A program made the translations under genes and the position numbers. 6,187 bases of DNA from a bacterium. Its GTDB lineage: Bacteria; Pseudomonadota; Gammaproteobacteria; Burkholderiales; Burkholderiaceae_C. The stretch is from contig JAVBYK010000340.1 of NCBI GenBank assembly GCA_030824095.1, positions 1-6,187 of the forward strand. The letters are read 5' to 3'. Under the pieces are notes generated by a model that worked only from the letters and a program-made list of their open reading frames with translations, made no database searches and was not told the DNA's origin. Numbering within the stretch: position 1 is the stretch's first letter; each line of letters opens with the position of its first letter. Below, in pieces: positions 1 to 5,149 of this stretch.

Positions 1-882
1 AACCTGACCGATGCCCAGCCCGGTTTCGACAACCAGACCCAGGAGGCCGCCGTGCACCTGACACTGGATGCCAAGGGCGCCCGTATCTTCCGCGATGTGA
101 CGCGTGAAAGCGTGGGCAAGCGCATGGCCATCCTGCTGTTTGAAAAGGGCAAGGGTGAAGTGGTGACCGCGCCGGTGATCCGCTCCGAAATCGGCGGTGG
201 CCGGGTGCAGATCTCCGGTCGCATGACCACGGTGGAGGCCGCCGACACGGCGCTGCTGTTGCGCGCTGGCTCGTTGGCCGCGCCCATGGAAATCATCGAA
301 GAGCGCACCATTGGCCCCAGCCTGGGTGCGGAAAATATTGCCAAGGGCTTCAACAGCGTGACCTGGGGCTTCTTGGCCGTGGCCGTCTTCATGTGCCTGT
401 ACTACATGCTGTTTGGCGTCATTTCCAGCGTGTCGCTGGCGTTCAACCTATTGATGCTGGTGGCGGTGCTGTCCATGCTGCAGGCCACGTTGACGCTGCC
501 CGGCATGGCGGCCATGGCGCTGGTATTGGGTATGGCGATTGACTCCAATGTGCTGATCAACGAGCGGATTCGCGAGGAGCTGCGCAGCGGTGCCTCGCCG
601 CAGGCGGCCATCCATGCTGGCTATGACCGTGCCTGGGCCACCATCATCGACTCCAATGTGACCACTCTGATCGTTGGTCTGGCCTTGCTGGCTTTTGGGT
701 CCGGGCCAGTGCGTGGCTTTGCCGTGGTGCACTGCCTGGGTATCCTGACCAGCATGCTCTCGGGGGTCTTCTTCTCGCGTGGCGTGGTAAATTTATGGTA
801 CGGTCGGCAGAAGAAACTCAAGAGTGTCTCCATAGGCACGGTTTGGCGGCCTGATTCTGATAATCAGGTCACGACAAACTAA
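1..882 (+). CDS. secD: Protein translocase subunit SecD, C-terminal part (5' end outside window)
   Basis: SecD pairs with SecF in the inner membrane and uses the proton gradient to pull exported proteins through after the SecA-driven step. The reading frame is open from base 1, so the 293 residues seen are about the last half of a protein usually near 620 residues. The fragment opens with the end of the periplasmic region (GFDNQTQEA, then a LRAGSLAAP and EERTIGPSLG stretch at about fragment residues 87-108). It continues with five predicted membrane segments between about residues 119 and 258. The proton-path motif is present as GMAIDSNVLINER, with its Asp at fragment residue 181, equivalent to E. 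coli SecD D519. A second DSNVTTL motif starts at residue 217. The tail after NLWYG (KKLKSVSIGTVWRP) is basic and cytoplasmic. The last dozen residues look unconserved and are encoded by an inverted repeat. secF follows after 11 bases. Identification is very secure. Confidence 0.97.
   Translation, partial: NLTDAQPGFDNQTQEAAVHLTLDAKGARIFRDVTRESVGKRMAILLFEKGKGEVVTAPVIRSEIGGGRVQISGRMTTVEAADTALLLRAGSLAAPMEIIEERTIGPSLGAENIAKGFNSVTWGFLAVAVFMCLYYMLFGVISSVSLAFNLLMLVAVLSMLQATLTLPGMAAMALVLGMAIDSNVLINERIREELRSGASPQAAIHAGYDRAWATIIDSNVTTLIVGLALLAFGSGPVRGFAVVHCLGILTSMLSGVFFSRGVVNLWYGRQKKLKSVSIGTVWRPDSDNQVTTN
848..870 (+). other. Inverted repeat (hairpin) at the 3' end of secD
   Basis: Bases 848-856 pair with 862-870 around a five-base loop (CTGAT). 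The stem is nine pairs, eight Watson-Crick and one G-U. The inner arms CTGATT and AATCAG are perfect and AT-rich against a GC-rich background. The hairpin ends 10 bases before the secF ribosome binding site and lies inside the last secD codons. No T run follows, so it is not an intrinsic terminator. A role in mRNA processing or in setting the SecD to SecF ratio is inference. Confidence 0.5.
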
Positions 883-886
883 AGGG
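881..886 (+). promoter_or_regulatory. Shine-Dalgarno site of secF
   Basis: AAAGGG lies seven bases before the secF ATG at 894 and overlaps the secD stop codon TAA (880-882). This supports the chosen secF start. It also means ribosomes ending secD sit on the secF initiation site, so the two proteins are probably translationally coupled. Confidence 0.7.
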
Positions 887-893
887 AAACGGC

Positions 894-1847
894 ATGGAAT
901 TCTTCAAAATCCACCGCGACATTCCGTTCATGCGGCATGCGCTTGTGTTCAATCTGGTTTCGCTGATCACGTTTTTGGCGGCCGTCTTCTTCCTGTTCTC
1001 GCGCGGTCTGCATTTATCGGTGGAATTCACCGGTGGCACGCTGATGGAGGTCAGCTATTCCCAGCCCGCGGACCTCAACGCCATTCGCAACAGCGTCGCG
1101 GCTTTGGGGATCAACGATGTACAGGTACAGAACTTTGGCACGACCCAGGATGTGCTGATCCGCATGCCGGTGCAAAAGGGCAGCAGCTCCGGCGCGCAGA
1201 GCGAGCGCGTGCTGGCCGCGTTGAAGGCGGCTGATGCCGGCGCGACCCTGCGCCGTACGGAGTTTGTTGGTCCGCAGGTGGGTGACGAACTGGCGGCCGA
1301 CGGGCTCAAGGCCCTGGCCTGTGTGGTGGCCGGCGTCATGCTGTACTTGGCGATTCGCTTCGAGTGGAAGTTTGCCGTCGCTGCCATCATTGCCAATTTG
1401 CACGACGTGATCATCATTTTGGGGTTCTTTGCATTCTTCCAGTGGGAGTTTTCACTACCGGTGCTGGCAGCGGTGCTCGCCGTGCTGGGTTACTCGGTGA
1501 ATGAATCGGTTGTGATCTTTGACCGGATTCGCGAGAACTTCCGCCGTTTCCGCAAGATGAACACCATGCAGATCATCGACAGTGCCATCACATCGACGAT
1601 CAGCCGGACCATCATCACCCACGGTTGCACGCAGTTGATGGTGTTGTCCATGCTGTTGTTTGGTGGCGCCACGCTGCATTACTTTGCCCTGGCCCTGACC
1701 ATCGGCATTCTGTTTGGCATTTACTCGTCGGTGTTTGTGGCCGCCGCCATTGCGATGTGGCTGGGCATTCAGCGGGAAGACCTGATCAAGGGACCGGTGA
1801 AAAAGGACGGCGATCCGGCCGACCCGAACGCAGGCGCCACTGTGTAA
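894..1847 (+). CDS. secF: Protein translocase subunit SecF
   Basis: SecF is the partner of SecD in the proton-driven export complex of the inner membrane. The 317-residue length is normal for the family. After a short cytoplasmic start comes membrane segment 1 (about 17-38), then the periplasmic domain beginning VEFTGGTLMEV (43-53), then five more segments between about 138 and 290. Conserved blocks include EFVGPQVG (123-130), RFEWKFA (155-161), GYSVNESVVIFDRIRENF (199-216) and SRTIITHG (237-244). Arg238 matches E. coli SecF R247. The residue matching E. coli D213, part of the proton path, is Glu204 here, a conservative change that I believe is common in betaproteobacteria. The charged tail ends DPNAGATV, a style I associate with Comamonadaceae. 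The start is fixed by AAAGGG seven bases upstream. A DUF1631 gene follows after 13 bases. Confidence 0.98.
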   Translation: MEFFKIHRDIPFMRHALVFNLVSLITFLAAVFFLFSRGLHLSVEFTGGTLMEVSYSQPADLNAIRNSVAALGINDVQVQNFGTTQDVLIRMPVQKGSSSGAQSERVLAALKAADAGATLRRTEFVGPQVGDELAADGLKALACVVAGVMLYLAIRFEWKFAVAAIIANLHDVIIILGFFAFFQWEFSLPVLAAVLAVLGYSVNESVVIFDRIRENFRRFRKMNTMQIIDSAITSTISRTIITHGCTQLMVLSMLLFGGATLHYFALALTIGILFGIYSSVFVAAAIAMWLGIQREDLIKGPVKKDGDPADPNAGATV

Positions 1848-1860
1848 TTCTGACTGACCC

Positions 1861-4497
1861 ATGGCCACTGCTCATCCCGGTTCCTCCAGTCTTTCACCCC
1901 GGCAGCAGTTTGCCAGGGCGGTGCGTGAGCGCTTTCTGGCCGAGGTTGGCCGGGCTATGACCGAGATTGGCGCGGCGGTACAGGAGCACTTGACGATCCT
2001 GATGGACGAGCCCTGCAACGCCCGCGAAAGCCAGGAGCGTCGTGATACCTGGATGGCCTACAAGAAATGCCGTCCCCTGTGGCTGGAAGGCACCATGAAG
2101 GTGTGGACAGAGTGCCTGGATCCGCCCAAGAAAAAGAAGACCCAGGACCTGGAGTCCGAGGGCCTGCAATTGGTCGGTACGGATGTGGTCGAGAACAAGA
2201 TTCTGGCCTCCCGCCTGGTCATGGCAGTTGCGGATAAGGTTCATGCGCAATTGGAGGACCTCCGCCTGCGCATGCAGTTCCTGGAAGGAACGGAAGAACT
2301 GCCTGGCCACGATCTGTTGCGGCCCGAGGTGCTGGTGCTGCTGATGGTCGAGCAATGGGCCAACTCCGGCATGCGTGGCGACTCCTGGTCCATGGTCAAC
2401 GAAGTGGTCCAGAAACTGCTGATCGAACGCCTGAAGATCGCGTACGCCAACGCCAACGAGATTCTGATCAAGAAGGGCGTCATGCCCACCATCGAGCTCA
2501 AGGACCGCGTCAAGAGTCCGGTCCGCAGTGGAGCGCCTCCACGAGCACGACCGCCGGCTGGCGCGCCTGTACCCAATACCCCGCAGCAGCCAGAGAGCGG
2601 GGCCAGTGGCCACGGTGACTTTGGGCAGGGTGGCTACGGGCAAGGTGGCTACGGGCAAGGTGGGGGGCAACAACCCCAAGGCGGGCAAATGCCGGGCGGG
2701 AATACAGGGTATGCAGGACCTGCAACCGGGCATGGTTCGCATGGAATGCAGTCTGCAGGCAGTGGCAGTGCCCCTGAACGTTCAGGTGGAGGTTTCTTTG
2801 GCGGACGCTTGGGCTGGGGTGCGCGACCCGCTGCGCAGTCGGGTGGTGGAGCAGCGTCTGATGGCGCTGCATCGACAGGCCCCGGTTCCTCGTCATCCCC
2901 AACGCCCTTCTGGAAACAATCCTCCGGCATGCAAACTGGCATGCAGCAGGCCCATTCGGCCTCGGAAGAAACCCGCATGATGACGGCTGCTACGCCGATG
3001 GCGCGCGCGCGTAGCCGTGCGCAAGGCGTGATCGGCCAGATCCGGCGTTTGTTTGTCAGCCACGGTGGAGGAGACTTTTCCGGAACGCAGCACCACCATG
3101 TGCCCTCGCCTGCCCTTGCCGCCGCCATCGCTCCGCCCCAGCCGGGCCAGCCCGGAACCTATGCGTCGGGTGGCACCTTGTATGAGGATTACAGCCCCGC
3201 AGGCGTGGCCCGGGTGGCTGGCGATCTGCGCGAGAAGACTGCCGAACTGAAAAAGAAGGCAGAGACCAAGGGTGAGAAGGCAACCATTGAAATTGTGGCG
3301 CTGATGTTCCAGGCCATTCTGGCCGAGGAGCGCATTCCACCGGGCATTCGGGTGTGGTTTGCCCGCTTGCAGATGCCGGTGTTGCGGGTGGCGTTGGAAG
3401 ATCCGGACTTCCTGGGCACGACCACCCATCCGGCTCGGCTGCTGATCGACCGCATGGGGTCGGTGGTGATGGGCTTTGATTCGGCCGGCGTGCAGGGCAA
3501 TGCCATGGAGCTGGAGATCAAGCGCATTGTGCAGGTCATCGAGCAGTACCCGGAGACCGGCAAGAAGGTGTACCAGGTGGTGTACGAGGAATTCCAGAAG
3601 TTCCTCTCCAAGTTCCTGACCGAAAAGGGCGCCACGCAAAAGGTGGTCAGCGTCGCCCAGCAGGTGGAACAGAAGGAAACCCTGGCGATCCAGTACACCA
3701 TCGAGATGCGCAACATGCTCAAGGACATGCCGGTGCGCGACGAGATCCGCGAATTCCTGTTCAAGGTCTGGGCTGAAGTACTGGCCGTCGCGGCAGTGCG
3801 CAAGGGCCCGCAGCACAAGGACACGCTCACCCTCAAGAAGTCGGCCACCGATCTGGTGTGGGCGGCCAGCGCCAAACCCAATCGGGCGGATCGCGCGCGG
3901 GTCATCCAGGATTTGCCCAACCTGTTGTTGCGCTTGCGCTCCGGCATGACCCTGCTGGCGATGGCACCCAGTGAGCAGGATGCGCACATCAAGACCGTCA
4001 GCGACACGTTGGCAGATGCCTTCCTGTCCAAGACCCAGGCCATACCGCAGGCCAAGATCGATGCCATGGCCCAGCGCCTGGGCAATCTGGAAGACTTCGT
4101 GAGTGAAGACGGCATGGGCGACCTACCGCTGGATTCCGAGAGCATCGAGATGATGCTGGGCATCGATGCCTCCGCCATCGAGGTGGTGGGCAATGGTGGC
4201 TCCAAGCCAACCGCAGCCATGATGGCCTGGGCGCAGGAGCTGCAATTGGGGTCCTGGTTCACCCTGGACCACAACAACCAGATCACGCAGGTGCAGTTTG
4301 CATGGCGCAGTGACCGCAAGCACCTGAACCTGTTTGCCGCCACGTCGGGCAAGAGCTTCTTGATCCAGGGCGGGCGTCTGGCGGCCTATTTGCAAGCGGG
4401 TTTGCTGTTGCCGCAGGAAGAAGAGACTCTCACCGTGCGCGCCACGCGCGACGCCCTGTCCAAGATCGAAGCCAACCCGGAACGCCTGCTGGCCTGA
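1861..4497 (+). CDS. DUF1631 family protein with a glycine/glutamine-rich disordered insert
   Basis: This 878-residue protein of unknown function fits the DUF1631 family (Pfam PF07793). It has no signal peptide or membrane segment, so it is probably cytoplasmic. An N-terminal helical region spans about 1-216. A low-complexity region follows (about 217-438), rich in Gly, Gln, Ser, Pro and Ala, with three GQGGY-type repeats from residue 255, a basic stretch at 380-400 (RARSRAQG, IGQIRRLF) and an HHH cluster at 411-413. The family core resumes near 439: ILAEERIPPGIRVWFARLQMP (486-506) and THPARLLIDR (522-531) are its best hallmarks. A C-terminal module (about 793-850; LGSWFTL, FAWRS, LFAATSGKSFLIQ) resembles the family's small beta-rich end. 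I see no PilZ RxxxR or DxSxxG motif. ATG 1861 is the first start after an in-frame TGA at 1855; no Shine-Dalgarno site precedes it, so it may depend on ribosomes ending secF. GTG 1921 is a weaker alternative. Family call strong; function unknown. Confidence 0.88.
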   Translation: MATAHPGSSSLSPRQQFARAVRERFLAEVGRAMTEIGAAVQEHLTILMDEPCNARESQERRDTWMAYKKCRPLWLEGTMKVWTECLDPPKKKKTQDLESEGLQLVGTDVVENKILASRLVMAVADKVHAQLEDLRLRMQFLEGTEELPGHDLLRPEVLVLLMVEQWANSGMRGDSWSMVNEVVQKLLIERLKIAYANANEILIKKGVMPTIELKDRVKSPVRSGAPPRARPPAGAPVPNTPQQPESGASGHGDFGQGGYGQGGYGQGGGQQPQGGQMPGGNTGYAGPATGHGSHGMQSAGSGSAPERSGGGFFGGRLGWGARPAAQSGGGAASDGAASTGPGSSSSPTPFWKQSSGMQTGMQQAHSASEETRMMTAATPMARARSRAQGVIGQIRRLFVSHGGGDFSGTQHHHVPSPALAAAIAPPQPGQPGTYASGGTLYEDYSPAGVARVAGDLREKTAELKKKAETKGEKATIEIVALMFQAILAEERIPPGIRVWFARLQMPVLRVALEDPDFLGTTTHPARLLIDRMGSVVMGFDSAGVQGNAMELEIKRIVQVIEQYPETGKKVYQVVYEEFQKFLSKFLTEKGATQKVVSVAQQVEQKETLAIQYTIEMRNMLKDMPVRDEIREFLFKVWAEVLAVAAVRKGPQHKDTLTLKKSATDLVWAASAKPNRADRARVIQDLPNLLLRLRSGMTLLAMAPSEQDAHIKTVSDTLADAFLSKTQAIPQAKIDAMAQRLGNLEDFVSEDGMGDLPLDSESIEMMLGIDASAIEVVGNGGSKPTAAMMAWAQELQLGSWFTLDHNNQITQVQFAWRSDRKHLNLFAATSGKSFLIQGGRLAAYLQAGLLLPQEEETLTVRATRDALSKIEANPERLLA
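2623..2667 (+). repeat. Three tandem 15-base units inside the DUF1631 gene
   Basis: Units start at 2623, 2638 and 2653. The first two are GGGCA(G/A)GGTGGCTAC and differ at one base; the third keeps the first 11 bases and then turns into a G run. In frame they encode GQGGY, GQGGY and GQGGG (residues 255-269), right after FGQGG-like context at Phe254. The unit length is a multiple of three, so copy number could change without breaking the frame. This is a short coding minisatellite, not a CRISPR array. Confidence 0.85.
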
Positions 4498-4511
4498 CCG
4501 CCTCTTGGGGG

Positions 4512-4541
4512 CAGCGACCCACACGCAGTGGGTGAGCGTTG
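4512..4541. terminator. Bulged stem-loop between convergent genes, possible bidirectional terminator
   Basis: The inner stem ACCCAC/GTGGGT (4517-4522 with 4528-4533) closes a five-base loop, ACGCA. Five more pairs (4512-4516 with 4537-4541, one of them G-U) extend it below a three-base bulge at 4534-4536. It fills most of the 56-base gap between the stops of the DUF1631 gene and smg, where a shared terminator would be expected. On the + strand a loose T-rich run (4549-4555, TTGTTTT) follows seven bases later; on the - strand no T run follows, so it is not a textbook intrinsic terminator. The motif GCAGCGACCCACACGCAGTG with GTGAGCG resembles intergenic repeats I associate with Comamonadaceae gene ends; this is from memory. 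Confidence 0.5.
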
Positions 4542-4553
4542 GGGCCAGTTGTT

Positions 4554-5051
4554 TTAGTGTGCGACGCGGTCGCTGCTGTCGTCGCAGAGTTCGTCCAGCA
4601 CCAGCGCATCGGGCTCATGCCCAAAACTCCAGTACACCATTAGGATGATGATCTTCAGATCATCCAGTGATACCGGCGCGCCAGGCGCAGCCATGGCCCG
4701 GTCAATCACCACTTCGCGCATCGAGGCCGGCAACACACCGGCCGATTCCAGGAAACTGATGAAGCCCAGGCATTCTGGGCCTAGATGGACCTGTTCGGCC
4801 AGCGGATAGATTCGCACGCTGGTTGCGCAGGGTTCGCGCAGCCAAGGCTCGGGTGCTACCAGTTGGGAAGTACCGGCAAAACCGGTTGATCCGCGGGCTG
4901 CCGTGTTCAAGCCTTTGAGCCAGGTGAGTGCATCGTCAATCTCGTCGGATTCAAAGCCGACGGCATTGAGTTTTCGCTCCAGATGGGCGGGCTCCGGGCA
5001 GCTGTCACCTGCGTAGTAGTTTTCGTAAACGAAGACAAGCACTTCAAACAT
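4554..5051 (-). CDS. smg: Smg family protein (DUF494)
   Basis: This is a 165-residue protein of the Smg/DUF494 family, whose biochemical role is not established; the gene is classically found beside dprA. The N-terminus MFEVLVFVYENYY matches the family start (E. coli MFDVLMYLFETY). It is followed by LERKLNAVGF and the helix EIDDALTWLKGL (about 36-47), the RIYPLAEQ block near 80-87, GFISFLESAGVL, MREVVIDRAMA and the acidic, hydrophobic SLDDLKIIILMVYW segment near the C-terminus. ATG 5051 is chosen on this homology. An in-frame ATG at 5081 would add ten unmatched residues with no ribosome binding site. The site before 5051 is itself weak (GGCAG). TATATT (5063-5058) just upstream resembles a -10 box but has no good -35 box. 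A loop around residues 48-76 is somewhat longer than in E. coli. It is probably co-transcribed with the upstream dprA, 98 bases away. Confidence 0.93.
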   Translation of the reverse strand: MFEVLVFVYENYYAGDSCPEPAHLERKLNAVGFESDEIDDALTWLKGLNTAARGSTGFAGTSQLVAPEPWLREPCATSVRIYPLAEQVHLGPECLGFISFLESAGVLPASMREVVIDRAMAAPGAPVSLDDLKIIILMVYWSFGHEPDALVLDELCDDSSDRVAH

Positions 5052-5088
5052 GCTGCCAATATAGCGCAGAAAAACGGGCATCGTCTGC

Positions 5089-5138
5089 GGGGTCTGACTT
5101 TCCCCCTTATTTCTCGTTTAGGGGGTGTTCCCCACGGG
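5089..5138. other. Alternating G and C runs in the dprA-smg spacer (competing hairpins)
   Basis: On the + strand the spacer holds GGGG (5089-5092), CCCCC (5102-5106), GGGGG (5121-5125), CCCC (5130-5133) and GGG (5136-5138). Each run can pair with its neighbour. The clearest stems are CCCCCT/AGGGGG (5102-5107 with 5120-5125, 12-base loop) and TTCCC/GGGAA (5128-5132 with 5136-5140, three-base loop). Sharing of runs makes some of these mutually exclusive. The second stem lies ten bases after the dprA stop and could form a weak attenuator or RNA-processing site between dprA and smg. No T run marks a strong terminator. Confidence 0.4.
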
Positions 5139-5149
5139 AAAGGACCGTC

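Noticed and set aside
1848..1860. Promoter or terminator between secF and the DUF1631 gene
   Set aside because: Only 13 bases with no stem, T run or promoter-like boxes.
2623..2667. CRISPR-like repeat array
   Set aside because: Units are contiguous 15-mers without spacers and encode an in-frame peptide repeat.
1894..2742. Antisense open frame (282 residues) opposite the DUF1631 N-terminal region
   Set aside because: No domain recognised; explained by lack of stop codons opposite a GC-rich gene.
2528..2980. Overlapping + strand frame through the repeat region (150 residues)
   Set aside because: Its VATGK repeats are just the same DNA repeat read in another frame, with no start signal or homology.
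2893..3987. Antisense open frame (364 residues) rich in His, Gln and Leu
   Set aside because: Composition is that of a reverse-complement shadow, and it overlaps both the DUF1631 gene and another shadow frame.
3189..4352. Long antisense open frame (387 residues) opposite the DUF1631 gene
   Set aside because: It shadows a well-supported coding frame in GC-rich DNA, has no recognisable family features and is dominated by Ser, Arg and Cys typical of shadow frames.
5052..5081. Upstream ATG at 5081 as smg start
   Set aside because: Adds ten residues not seen in Smg proteins and has no ribosome binding site; MFEVLVFVYENYY at 5051 matches the family N-terminus.
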